Shown piece after piece: positions 1 through 6,779 of a stretch of 7,183 nt of DNA; the stretch's first letter is position 1, and the number at the start of each line of letters is the position of its first letter. The position numbers and the translations under genes were made by a program. Location of the stretch: NCBI GenBank assembly GCA_003453085.1, contig DMMK01000062.1, forward strand, positions 1-7,183. The letters run 5' to 3'. Under the pieces are notes generated by a model. It did no database searches. It saw only the letters and a program-made list of their open reading frames with translations, and had not been told where the DNA came from. This DNA is from Verrucomicrobiales bacterium. Its GTDB lineage: Bacteria; Verrucomicrobiota; Verrucomicrobiia; Verrucomicrobiales; Verrucomicrobiaceae.

Positions 1-894
1 GATGACCTCAAACTCGCCGCCATCTCCGTGGAGGCCTTCCACAAAGCCTCGCTCATCCACGATGACATCGAGGACAACGATGCCGAACGTTACGGCGAGC
101 CCACGCTCCATTCCGAGCACGGCATCCCCGTGGCCCTGAACGTGGGAGATCTTCTCATCGGCGAAGGCTACCGCCTGCTGGCCGAAATGAAATGCGCCAG
201 CCACATCCGCAGCGCCTGCCTCAAAGTCGCCGCCGAAGGCCAGCGCGAACTCTGCCGGGGTCAGGGTGCCGAGCTTTTGTGGAACAACCACCCCGTTGCC
301 CTCAGCAACACCCAGGTCCTGGAAATCTTCCGCAGTAAAACCGCCCCCGCTTTTGAGGTCGCTTTGAAAATCGGGGCTGCCATGGCCGGCCAGCTCGACG
401 AAACCGCCGACGCCCTCCACACTTACAGCGAGAACCTCGGCATCGCCTACCAAATCCGCGATGACCTTGATGATCTTGGCGACGACTCCGCCGCCGACAA
501 CAACGTCAGCATCCGCCCCAGCATCATCCTCGCCCTCCTGCGCGAGCGCGGCAAAGGCGAGGTCAAGGAAATCATGGAGGCCCTTTGGAACGGCCAGGCC
601 ACCAGCCTGCCAGACAAGCCCACCATCCGCAAATGGGCCGAGGAATCCGGTGCTTACGATAAGTCCACCCTCATGCTGGAAACCTACAAGGAGGCCGCCA
701 TCCGCAGCCTCCAGGAGGTGGAACTCCCCAACCTCAAAGGTCTTCTGCGTCGTGTGATCGGCAAAATCTTCAACGAACTCGAAATCAAAGGCTGGTGCCG
801 CGAGTTCGAGCAAAAGAACGCCAATCCCGAACTGCGTGAGCAAGCTGCCAAGGCCGCAGAGCATCTGGTGCCTAATACAGTGGTTGCGGTGTAG
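1..894 (+). CDS. Polyprenyl (isoprenyl) diphosphate synthase, 5'-truncated by window edge
   Basis: This is the C-terminal 297 codons of a trans-isoprenyl diphosphate synthase, a soluble enzyme that condenses isopentenyl diphosphate onto an allylic diphosphate. The frame is open from base 1, so the GTG at 28 is not a credible start; the usual N-terminal GGKR(I/L)RP region lies outside the window. The first Asp-rich motif is DDIED (codons 21-25), preceded by SLIH. A conserved Lys-Thr pair follows at codon 113 (FRSKTAPAFE), and the second Asp-rich motif DDLDD is at codons 154-158 (QIRDDLDD). The residue five before the first motif is Ala rather than an aromatic, which in this family usually permits products longer than C15-C20; that is an inference. 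The GKPxGxDL segment that normally follows the second motif is not recognisable, and about 135 further residues form a divergent C-terminal region. Family assignment is firm; product chain length is unknown. Confidence 0.9.
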   Translation, partial: DDLKLAAISVEAFHKASLIHDDIEDNDAERYGEPTLHSEHGIPVALNVGDLLIGEGYRLLAEMKCASHIRSACLKVAAEGQRELCRGQGAELLWNNHPVALSNTQVLEIFRSKTAPAFEVALKIGAAMAGQLDETADALHTYSENLGIAYQIRDDLDDLGDDSAADNNVSIRPSIILALLRERGKGEVKEIMEALWNGQATSLPDKPTIRKWAEESGAYDKSTLMLETYKEAAIRSLQEVELPNLKGLLRRVIGKIFNELEIKGWCREFEQKNANPELREQAAKAAEHLVPNTVVAV

Positions 895-940
895 ACTCAG
901 GATGGTCAATTCTTGGACTTCTGCCTCGGGCTTTTGCGGT

Positions 941-971
941 CACGCCCTCTCAAGAGTGCGTGAACTCACGC
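941..971 (+). other. Three alternating arms forming two mutually exclusive hairpins
   Basis: CACGC (941-945), GCGTG (958-962) and CACGC (967-971) allow either a hairpin 941-962 (with extra CTC/GAG pairing and a TCAA loop) or a hairpin 958-971 with an AACT loop. It lies between the polyprenyl synthase stop and the regulator start. There is no T-tract after either stem, so it is not a standard terminator. Seen directly; function unknown. Confidence 0.3.
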
Positions 972-1002
972 TATCAGCTCCCTGGATGCCCAGATTCACG
1001 TG

Positions 1003-1031
1003 TTGACGCCACCTCGGAATCAAGATAGGAA
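1003..1031 (+). promoter_or_regulatory. Possible sigma-70-type promoter of the sigma-54 regulator gene
   Basis: TTGACG (1003-1008) resembles a -35 box and is followed after 17 nt by TAGGAA (1026-1031), a poor -10 match. A transcript would start near 1038, giving a short leader before ATG 1051. It would exclude the upstream GTG at 1000 as start codon. Only the -35 match is good, so this is tentative. Confidence 0.27.
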
Positions 1032-1050
1032 CGCAGACTTAGTGCAACCC

Positions 1051-2487
1051 ATGGCAGACATCCCGGACTCTCGAATTCTCATCGTGGACCCTGACCCAGA
1101 CTTTCTTGTCTGGGCATCGGGACACCTGAAGGCACCCGGCGTCTCCGTCAGCACGGCTGAACGGGCCGAAGAGGGACTGGCCAATTACCAAAAAACCCGG
1201 GCGGATCTCGTCCTGGCCGAAGTGCGCCTGCCCGGCACCTCCGGCATTGAGCTCCTCAAGCGCCTGCGCCAGACCGACCCGAACGCGATGGTCATCCTTT
1301 TCAGTGGCATCGCCAGCACCAGCAACGTGATCGAGGCCATGCGCCTCGGTGCCTACGATGTGCTCGGCAAGGAAAAGCTGCCTTACGAACTGCGCACCGT
1401 GGTCGAAAGCGCCCTCCGTGCCAATGAATCCCGCCGCGTCACCCGCGCCAACGCCTCCGAGATTCCCGCCGAAACCATCCAAGAGACCATCATCGGCCGT
1501 TCCGGGCCCATGCAGGACGTCTTTAAGATGATCGGTCGTGTCTCCCGCAGTGATGCCCCCGTCATGGTCACTGGCGAAAGCGGCTGCGGCAAGGAACTCG
1601 TCGCCCGCGCCATTCACAAATTCAGCCCGCGCACCCAAAAAGAATTCGTCGGCATCAACATCACGTCCATTCCGGACAACTTGATGGAGAGCGAAATCTT
1701 CGGCCATGAAAAAGGCAGCTTCACCGGTGCCGTCACCCAGCGCATCGGTCGTTTCGAGCAATGCGACGGCGGCACCCTTTTCCTTGATGAAATCGGCGAC
1801 ATGCCGCTTGCCGTGCAAAGCAAGCTCCTCCGTGTTCTTCAGGAAGGCGAATTCTGCCGTGTCGGCAGCAACCAGGTCCTGAAGTGCGACGTGCGCGTCC
1901 TCGCTGCCACGAACAAAGACCTCGAAGCCGAAGTCGCCAAAGGCACCTTCCGCGAAGATCTTTTCTATCGTCTCAATGTCGTCCGCATCCATATTCCGCC
2001 GCTCCGCGAGCGTCGTGAAGATGTGCGCCTTCTGGCAGAATTTTTCCTGCACCGCCAGTCCGCCCGCCGTCGCGGCCTGACCATGCGTTTCACCGAAGAC
2101 GCCCTCGCTCTGCTGGAGGCCTACGACTGGCCCGGCAACGTCCGCGAACTGGAAAACACCATCCAGCGTGCCTGCGCCCTCTGCAATTCGGACGTCCTGC
2201 TCGCCTCAGACATCCCGCTCGGCAGCACCGGCAGCCGCCATGGCAATTCCGCCAGCACCGTCACGCGCATGCGCGATGCTTTGACCATGCTGCTCAACAC
2301 TGCGCAGAACAGTCCCGACATTGAGCTGCTGCCTTGGGTTGAGCGTGAGCTTTCCCGCATGGCTTACCGTCATTACGAGGAAGATGCCGCCAAGACCTCC
2401 AAGCTCCTCGGCATCACCTCTGCTGAACTCCAGGAAAACCTGGGAGCCCCCGCCGTCAAAAAGGCCACAGCCAAGAAAGTCAGTTAA
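1051..2487 (+). CDS. Sigma-54-dependent NtrC-family regulator with Asp-to-Glu receiver
   Basis: A 478-aa cytoplasmic enhancer-binding protein that would use ATP hydrolysis to open sigma-54 RNA polymerase promoters. ATG 1051 is preferred over GTG 1000 because the receiver fold begins directly after it (RILIVD). Residues ~8-125 form a receiver domain, but the phosphoacceptor position is Glu57 (VLAEVRLPG) and the acidic pocket reads VDPDPD instead of VDDD; the conserved Ser (FSG) and Lys (GKEK) remain. The AAA+ domain (~150-380) is intact: Walker A GESGCGKE at 175, sigma-54-contact loop GSFTGA at 222 (Ser variant of GAFTGA), Walker B LFLDEIGD at 243-250, arginine fingers R301 and R307 (FREDLFYRL), and DWPGNVREL at 359. 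The C-terminus (~443-466) has a weak Fis-like helix-turn-helix with acidic residues in the recognition helix, then a Lys-rich tail. No partner kinase is present nearby. The regulon cannot be told from this sequence. Confidence 0.93.
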   Translation: MADIPDSRILIVDPDPDFLVWASGHLKAPGVSVSTAERAEEGLANYQKTRADLVLAEVRLPGTSGIELLKRLRQTDPNAMVILFSGIASTSNVIEAMRLGAYDVLGKEKLPYELRTVVESALRANESRRVTRANASEIPAETIQETIIGRSGPMQDVFKMIGRVSRSDAPVMVTGESGCGKELVARAIHKFSPRTQKEFVGINITSIPDNLMESEIFGHEKGSFTGAVTQRIGRFEQCDGGTLFLDEIGDMPLAVQSKLLRVLQEGEFCRVGSNQVLKCDVRVLAATNKDLEAEVAKGTFREDLFYRLNVVRIHIPPLRERREDVRLLAEFFLHRQSARRRGLTMRFTEDALALLEAYDWPGNVRELENTIQRACALCNSDVLLASDIPLGSTGSRHGNSASTVTRMRDALTMLLNTAQNSPDIELLPWVERELSRMAYRHYEEDAAKTSKLLGITSAELQENLGAPAVKKATAKKVS

Positions 2488-2502
2488 CAGCGTTTCCTCA
2501 GC

Positions 2503-2541
2503 CTTCGCCTTCTGAGAGCGAAGACTTTCGAACGATGTTTT
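2503..2541 (+). terminator. Weak candidate terminator after the sigma-54 regulator
   Basis: CTTCGC (2503-2508) pairs with GCGAAG (2518-2523) around a 9-nt loop, 15 nt after the regulator's TAA. A TTTT run follows only at 2538-2541, so the hairpin and U-tract are badly spaced. The stem is clear; termination is uncertain. Confidence 0.3.
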
Positions 2542-2579
2542 CCACACTTTGCTCTCCCTTTCTCGAGGGGGACAGAGAT

Positions 2580-2616
2580 TAAAATCCAGGAGACGGGATC
2601 GGACCGACTCCTGGAT
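2580..2616 (-). terminator. Rho-independent terminator of the alpha/beta-hydrolase gene
   Basis: ATCCAGGAG (2584-2592) and CTCCTGGAT (2608-2616) form a 9-bp stem, extended after one A-A mismatch by three more pairs (CGG/CCG) around a 7-nt loop. Read on the minus strand, the hairpin starts 7 nt after the hydrolase stop codon and is followed by TTTTAA. It also separates the hydrolase from the convergent regulator gene. Confidence 0.75.
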
Positions 2617-2623
2617 CAAAGCT

Positions 2624-3502
2624 TTACTTGGCTGGGTAAAGCGTCGGCAGCCATTCGCCGACGCGGACGAGCCAGTTGTCCACCGGCAGGCCCTTCTTCT
2701 TCATGCCGAAACCATGGCCACCCGTGCTGTAGATGTGGATCTCGCAGGGCAGCTTGTTCTTATTGTACTCAAGGTAAATGAGCGCACTGCCGGCAGCGCT
2801 GTGGGGATCGTCATGGGCATGGACGAGGCACATGGGCGGAGCCTTGGCAGTCACCTTAATTTCCGGCAGTAGGGCAAACTCATTCTCCTTCCCCACCAGG
2901 TAGGCGGGATAGACACGAATGGCAAAGTTAGGCGTGGCGTCGGCCACATCCAGCGCAGGGTCCTGCTCATAGCTTCGCTCATTGGCATGCAAGGCGGTCA
3001 TGATGGAAAGATGGCCGCCAGCAGAAAAGCCTAGGATGCCAATGCGGTCGGGCTGGATGCCAAATTCGGCCGCACGATGGCGGAGGATGCCGATGGCGCG
3101 TTGCGTATCCTGCAGGGGCACACGGCTGGGATCATCATTGTCACGGCGGGGCACACGATACTTCAGCAGCACAGGAGTGACCCCCAGAGTGCGCAGGTAA
3201 TCGCAGACCTGGGTGCCCTCATGCTCGATGGCCAGGATGCCATAGCCGCCGCCGGGGCAGACCAGCACGGCGGTGCCGTTGGGCTTGTCGGCAGGATAGA
3301 TGGTGATGGTGGGATCTGAGACATTGCCCAGACGCTTCACCCCATCATCCTTTTCACGTTTAATCTCGGCCTCAGGCTCGATTTTGAAACCCTCTTTTTC
3401 AGGCGCACCATTGGGCCAAAGCTTGAGGGTGAAGGGCTCTGCCGCTGGAGTGAAAGCGGTGACTGTGAGAAAAAACAGGGCAAAGGAAGGCAGCCATTTC
3501 AT
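2624..3502 (-). CDS. Exported alpha/beta-hydrolase (acetylesterase / BD-FAE-like)
   Basis: A 292-aa secreted or periplasmic hydrolase, probably an esterase removing acyl groups from carbohydrate or small esters. The start at 3502 is chosen because it begins a good signal peptide (MKWLPSFALFFLTVTAFTPAA, cleavage likely near residue 20); an in-frame ATG at 3535 would add 11 residues before it. Residue numbers count from 3502. The oxyanion-hole segment is CPGGGYG (~82-88), the nucleophile elbow is GFSAGG with Ser160, the likely acid is Asp232 in HAHDDPHS, and the catalytic His is His263 in GGHGFG. LKYRVP after the second strand is typical of the acetylxylan-esterase-like group common in Verrucomicrobia and Planctomycetes (family knowledge). 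No clear Shine-Dalgarno precedes the start. It converges on the regulator gene and stands alone, so the substrate is unknown. Confidence 0.88.
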   Translation of the reverse strand: MKWLPSFALFFLTVTAFTPAAEPFTLKLWPNGAPEKEGFKIEPEAEIKREKDDGVKRLGNVSDPTITIYPADKPNGTAVLVCPGGGYGILAIEHEGTQVCDYLRTLGVTPVLLKYRVPRRDNDDPSRVPLQDTQRAIGILRHRAAEFGIQPDRIGILGFSAGGHLSIMTALHANERSYEQDPALDVADATPNFAIRVYPAYLVGKENEFALLPEIKVTAKAPPMCLVHAHDDPHSAAGSALIYLEYNKNKLPCEIHIYSTGGHGFGMKKKGLPVDNWLVRVGEWLPTLYPAK

Positions 3503-3545
3503 AAGGAGTGAGCATCCAAACGGAAGGCGGGCCAAAGATCACGCG

Positions 3546-3571
3546 AAATTCATGCAAAGATGCATGAATTT
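3546..3571. promoter_or_regulatory. Perfect 11-bp inverted repeat upstream of the hydrolase
   Basis: AAATTCATGCA (3546-3556) is repeated as its exact complement at 3561-3571 around AAGA. It lies 44 nt upstream of the hydrolase start and 70 nt before the tRNA gene, in an AT-rich pocket of otherwise GC-rich DNA. The position suits an operator for the hydrolase promoter. As RNA it would be a hairpin without a T-tract, so a terminator is less likely. Symmetry is certain, role inferred. Confidence 0.5.
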
Positions 3572-3610
3572 AAGTTGCGCTTATCTCAAGGCGCAGCATT
3601 GTCACTGCCC

Positions 3611-3637
3611 GCTCGCAGCCACTCAGGCACCGCGAGC
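3611..3637 (+). other. Hairpin directly upstream of tRNA-Pro
   Basis: GCTCGC (3611-3616) pairs with GCGAGC (3632-3637), with an inner GCC/GGC stem (3618-3628), ending 3 nt before the tRNA. It may be part of the pre-tRNA leader or chance in GC-rich DNA. No clear -10 box for the tRNA was found. Confidence 0.25.
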
Positions 3638-3640
3638 AAA

Positions 3641-3717
3641 CGGGGCGTAGCTCAGCCTGGTAGAGCGCTTGCTTTGGGAGCAAGAAGTCGTCAGTTCGAA
3701 TCTGGCCGCCCCGACCA
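3641..3717 (+). tRNA. tRNA-Pro (anticodon TGG), CCA encoded
   Basis: A full cloverleaf of 77 nt. The acceptor stem CGGGGCG (3641-3647) pairs perfectly with CGCCCCG (3707-3713), followed by discriminator A and an encoded CCA (3715-3717). D-stem GCTC/GAGC is at 3650-3666. Anticodon stem CTTGC/GCAAG (3668-3684) encloses the loop TTTGGGA, placing anticodon TGG at 3675-3677, which reads CCA and other proline codons. The T-arm GTCAG-TTCGAAT-CTGGC is at 3690-3706. It lies divergent from the hydrolase and 43 nt before the next gene; no second copy of its 3' end was seen, so there is no sign of an integrated element. Confidence 0.97.
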
Positions 3718-3760
3718 TTCAAAGAGAATGGAATGGAACTAAAAGTTTCTGGCACACCGG

Positions 3761-4258
3761 ATGTCCGCACTCTACGCCGCCACACTCACCACTTTCAAAG
3801 CTCAAGGCTGGCATTATCGCGAAGTCGCCGGCATGGAAGTCCTCGAAGCCGATTTCGAAGCCCATCACACCAAGGTGGCCCTGCATGTACAAATCTATGG
3901 GGAGGCCCACATCGCCACGGTGGTGGCCACGGCCTCCATCCAGGTTCCCCACACGCACCGCCTGCCCGTGGCCGAGCTGCTGATGCGCACGAACAAGGAG
4001 CTGAACCTGGGCAACTTCGAGCTCGACTGGGACAGCGGTGCCGTGATGTTTCGCATCACCAATATTTTCCCGCCTCATCGGTACGATCAGCGCATCCTCG
4101 CCTCCCTCGTACACAGCACCGTGGCCGAGACGGACCGTCTGACCCCCTTCCTGGGCGAAATCTGCAACACGCCCAAGGGCGAACTGCTGCTATTGCGCGT
4201 GCGCGACCTGATGAAGCGCGAAGAACTGCTGCCCCCGCCGCCACCAGAGCAGGCTTGA
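3761..4258 (+). CDS. YbjN-domain protein
   Basis: A 165-aa cytoplasmic protein without signal peptide or membrane segment. The pattern fits the YbjN family (also grouped with type III secretion chaperone-like folds): an N-terminal helix, then beta strands with VALHVQIY (~39-46) and IATVVATAS (~51-59), the segment LMRTNKELNLGNFELDWD (~74-91) typical of the family, then AVMFRITNIFP (~94-104) and C-terminal helices. Its tail is proline-rich (PPPPP, 158-162). YbjN proteins are loosely linked to stress and motility regulation in enterobacteria; no enzyme activity is known and none is inferred here. The ATG at 3761 has no clear Shine-Dalgarno. The gluQ start is 35 nt downstream, so co-transcription is possible. 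Confidence 0.75.
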   Translation: MSALYAATLTTFKAQGWHYREVAGMEVLEADFEAHHTKVALHVQIYGEAHIATVVATASIQVPHTHRLPVAELLMRTNKELNLGNFELDWDSGAVMFRITNIFPPHRYDQRILASLVHSTVAETDRLTPFLGEICNTPKGELLLLRVRDLMKREELLPPPPPEQA

Positions 4259-4293
4259 GCCATTGCGGGCCGCGTGCTTAATGAGAGCACGCC

Positions 4294-5013
4294 ATGCCTG
4301 TCATCACCCGTTTTGCCCCCAGTCCCACCGGATGGCTGCACCTGGGCCATGCGTATGCGGCGTTGTTTGCCGAACAAAAAGCGCGACAAAACTCAGGCCG
4401 GTTCCTCCTGCGGTTAGAGGACATCGACGGCACACGCGCCCGCCCGGAATATGAAACGGCGCTTTTTGATGACCTGCGCTGGCTGGGGCTGACGTGGGAG
4501 CAGCCGGTGCTGCGACAGTCTGATCATGCGCAGGACTATCGTCGGGCGCTGGATGAACTGGCAGCCCTGGATCTGCTGTATCCCTGCTTTTGCACTCGTC
4601 GCGAAATCCAGGAAGAGAAAGCCCAGGCAGCCCAGGCCCCGCATGGTCCAGACGGGGCCCTTTACCCCGGCACCTGCCGGAACCGCAGCGCCGATGAACG
4701 GACCGACCGCATCGCTGCCGGGCAGCCCTACGCCCTGCGGCTGGATGTGGCCAAAGCCATCGCGCTAGCGGGCCACGGGCTGACCTGGGAGGATGGCGAC
4801 CGAGGCCTGCAAAAGGCGGAACCAGCGGTCTTCGGGGATGTGGTGCTGGCCCGAAAAGACACGCCTGCGAGCTATCACCTAGCCGTGGTCGTGGACGATG
4901 CCCGGCAAGGCATCACCCTGGTGACACGGGGGCAAGATCTCTTTGAAGCCACCCACCTGCACCGCCTGCTGCAGGAGCTGCTGAAACCTGAACCGGTGGC
5001 GGTGGCCAAGTGA
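4294..5013 (+). CDS. gluQ: GluQRS, glutamyl-Q tRNA(Asp) synthetase, 3' end lost at chimeric join
   Basis: GluQRS is a truncated paralogue of glutamyl-tRNA synthetase that attaches glutamate to queuosine 34 of tRNA-Asp. The catalytic core is clear: FAPSPTGWLHLGH with the HIGH-type motif HLGH at 16-19, RLEDID at ~40-45, and zinc ligands Cys98, Cys100 (PCFC), Tyr124 and Cys128 (YPGTC). LVTRGQDLFEATHLHRLLQELL (~209-230) matches the family up to residue ~230. The frame then ends with nine residues unlike the family, KPEPVAVAK, at 239 aa. Usual length is about 290-300 aa, and the HHPL and KMSKS-like regions are missing, so this product could not be active. The last codons are antisense to pntA of a different organism, so the real gene is presumably complete in its own genome. 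It overlaps the pntA frame tail to tail by 101 nt for the same reason. Confidence 0.88.
   Translation: MPVITRFAPSPTGWLHLGHAYAALFAEQKARQNSGRFLLRLEDIDGTRARPEYETALFDDLRWLGLTWEQPVLRQSDHAQDYRRALDELAALDLLYPCFCTRREIQEEKAQAAQAPHGPDGALYPGTCRNRSADERTDRIAAGQPYALRLDVAKAIALAGHGLTWEDGDRGLQKAEPAVFGDVVLARKDTPASYHLAVVVDDARQGITLVTRGQDLFEATHLHRLLQELLKPEPVAVAK
4966..4983. other. Probable chimeric junction between two genomes
   Basis: This 18-nt stretch encodes LLQELL of GluQRS on the plus strand and, on the minus strand, the AAPAA linker of PntA; both are expected for their families. Left of it the sequence is verrucomicrobial in character, right of it actinobacterial. The two genes lose their ends here. As one comparison, bases 4861-4920 contain 39 G+C of 60 while 5401-5460 contain 27 of 60. 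The breakpoint cannot be placed more exactly because the microhomology fits both sides. Confidence 0.8.
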
Positions 5014-6109
5014 TTGAACCTTCTTTAACAACTGTTACAGCACGCTGTACAACGTCTTCGAAGTCGATGACAGTCTTGCCATCTTTTCCAGGGGTAAGTA
5101 GCTTCAAAAGGTTGACCAGGTTTGTTCCGTAGAGCTGTGATGACTGCGCTGGCAGACGAGAAGGTAGATCGGTGTAGCCAAGAATTGTGACACCGTTGGC
5201 AGTTACAACTTTCTTTCCAGCAACTGAACCCGCAACATTTCCGCCCTGAGCTGCTGCCATGTCAACGATTACGCTGCCCGGTTTCATCAGCGCAACATCT
5301 TCAGCGGTGATTAGCTTTGGAGCTGGACGTCCTGGAATAAGAGCGGTGGTAATAATGATGTCAACATCGGCTGCCTGCTCAGAGTAAATTTCTGCGGCTC
5401 GTTGTTCGTAAAGCTTGCTGGTCTCTTTGGCGTAGCCATCGCTGGATTCCATTTTTTCTTCGACTTCAACAGCCAAGTAGGTTCCACCGATTGATTTCAC
5501 CTGATCAGCAACTTCAGGTCGTGGGTCAGTCGCGCGAACAATCGCACCAAGGCTAGATGCCGAACCGATAGCGGCTAGACCGGCAACACCTGCACCGGCA
5601 ACCAAAACTTTTGCAGGTGCAACTTTTCCTGCTGCGGTTACCTGACCGGTAAAGAAGCGACCGAATTCGTGAGCAGCTTCAATCACCGCACGGTAGCCGG
5701 CGATGTTTGCCATTGAGCTGAGCACGTCCATCGATTGCGCTCGAGAAATTCTTGGGACCGCATCCATTGCTAGTGCTGTCACGCCCTGCTTTGAGAGGGC
5801 TTCTAGAAGTTCAGGCTTCAAAGCTGGGCTCAGAACACCCACGTAAATCGCACCCTTTTTTAGCTTGCCAATCTTGGCTTCTTCAGGGGCATTCACTGAA
5901 AGCACTAGGTCGGAAGCCCAGGCGGCATCGGTGTTGACGATCTTGGCGCCGGCAGCCTCATACGCGGAGTCAGGGAAAGACGCCTTGGTTCCAGCACCCT
6001 TCTCGACAACGACTTCATAGCCAAGGGAGCAGATGATTTTCACCGTTTCCGGTGTTGCAGCAACACGAGATTCCTCTTGATGCTCTGTAATTACGCCAAC
6101 TAGCGACAT
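4967..6109 (-). CDS. pntA: NAD(P) transhydrogenase alpha subunit, NAD-binding domain, 3' end lost at join
   Basis: The alpha subunit of the proton-pumping transhydrogenase, which passes hydride between NAD(H) and NADP(H) at the membrane. About 381 native residues remain. Domain I is complete: EHQEESRVAATPE (9-21), the RAQSMD segment (123-128), ANIAGYRAV (134-142), the Rossmann loop GAGVAG (172-177) ending in DPRPE, and the mobile loop GYTDLPSRLP (311-320). ITWPPPPVQVSAAP (366-379) corresponds to the E. coli linker that leads into membrane helices. After about residue 381 the frame continues for 17 residues into antisense gluQ to a stop at 4913; this tail is not native, so the membrane segments are missing. 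ATG 6109 has a strong ribosome-binding site, AAAGGAG, 4 nt upstream. A weak -10-like TATCCT lies at 6157-6152. pntB would be expected downstream in the true genome. Confidence 0.92.
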
Positions 6110-6113
6110 GCCA

Positions 6114-6120
6114 CTCCTTT
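6114..6120 (-). promoter_or_regulatory. Strong Shine-Dalgarno for pntA
   Basis: AAAGGAG on the minus strand sits 4 nt before ATG 6109 and fixes the pntA start. None of the genes left of ~4975 has an equally good site, which adds to the contrast between the two halves. Confidence 0.8.
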
Positions 6121-6207
6121 GTAAGTCACGTTCTTTAGTTCTTGCCTCAACAGGATACTTCGGCGATTACTTCCCAAAAAACAGAATTGTTACCTATTCT
6201 CAGTGGC

Positions 6208-6249
6208 AATTGCTCGGTGAAGGCCCGAAAGGGGCCGAGGGCCGCAATT
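6208..6249 (-). terminator. Compound GC-rich hairpin after the DUF4188 gene
   Basis: GGCCC (6222-6226) and GGGCC (6232-6236) form a tight stem around GAAAG. Outer arms AATTGC (6208-6213) and GCAATT (6244-6249), plus TCGG/CCGA (6214-6217 and 6235-6238), can close it with a bulge. It begins at the DUF4188 stop codon. There is no U-tract, so it would be a non-canonical terminator of the kind often proposed in actinobacteria, or an mRNA 3' stabiliser between this gene and pntA. Confidence 0.4.
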
Positions 6250-6721
6250 AGCTTCGCTTTAGGCGCTGTTCCGCTGAATTTTTATTCCCAGTTGCTGGCC
6301 CCAGGTTGCCAACTTTGCCGAAGCCAAAGGCAGGCATGTTGACGTAAACGTTCTCGGTTTTGCCCGGGTCAATCACGTAGGTCTCGTGCCAAATGCCTAC
6401 TGCATTTGATTTCATGGCGCTCTGATTGAAAGCTCTCCAGGCAGGCAAATGTTCTGAATCTTTTGCCTTTGCATAGGCAATCAGCTTTTCGGAACTCTCC
6501 CAGTACTGAACCAGAATCAATGTCCTTGCCAACCACATCTGATATGACTTGAAGCCAAGATTGCGATTGATGTGAAGTTCTTTGAGCATCTTTGGCATAG
6601 CTAAGAAAACTGGCAACCATCGGTGAATCGCAAACCAATTATTGATTCGCATTCCAATCATGAAGACCACAAAGGTTTCATCGGTGGTTGCCGTTAGACG
6701 AGACTTATTTACTTTTGCCAT
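6248..6721 (-). CDS. DUF4188-family protein
   Basis: A 157-aa protein of the DUF4188 family, whose members are annotated as uncharacterised or monooxygenase-like dimeric alpha/beta-barrel proteins. Recognisable family segments are FVVFMIGMRINNWFAIHRWL near the N-terminus, a middle region with LARTLILVQYWESSEKLIAYA, and AVGIWHETYVI followed by VNMPAFGFGKVG. No signal peptide is seen. ATG 6721 (MAKVNKS) is preferred; an ATG three codons upstream (6730) is also possible, and neither has a strong Shine-Dalgarno. It is followed on the same strand by pntA after 138 nt, with a hairpin between. The function is not known and nothing in the neighbours explains it. Confidence 0.8.
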   Translation of the reverse strand: MAKVNKSRLTATTDETFVVFMIGMRINNWFAIHRWLPVFLAMPKMLKELHINRNLGFKSYQMWLARTLILVQYWESSEKLIAYAKAKDSEHLPAWRAFNQSAMKSNAVGIWHETYVIDPGKTENVYVNMPAFGFGKVGNLGPATGNKNSAEQRLKRS

Positions 6722-6779
6722 GGTGTCCATTCAAAGGTGGTGAGTTCCTAACTATTCCTAAAGGCTAGCAACACCGATG

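Noticed and set aside
895..1050. A sigma-54 promoter (GG-N10-GC) for autoregulation of the regulator
   Set aside because: No sequence with both the -24 GG and -12 GC elements in a convincing TGGCAC/TTGC context was found in this interval.
1039..2052. Long minus-strand open frame of 337 codons opposite the sigma-54 regulator
   Set aside because: It is fully antisense to a protein with every AAA+ motif in place, and its own translation shows no recognisable domain. Long antisense frames are common in GC-rich coding DNA.
3641..3717. tRNA-Pro as an integration site for a mobile element
   Set aside because: No integrase, no direct repeat of the tRNA 3' end and no composition change directly beside it were seen.
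4913..4966. C-terminal residues of the pntA frame beyond ~381 as a novel PntA tail
   Set aside because: These 17 codons are the exact antisense of well-conserved gluQ codons, so they are foreign to pntA.
4259..5013. Horizontal transfer of actinobacterial genes into a verrucomicrobial genome
   Set aside because: Transfer does not explain simultaneous truncation of gluQ and pntA at one short homology without any mobile element, nor the fold-back at the other end of the foreign piece.
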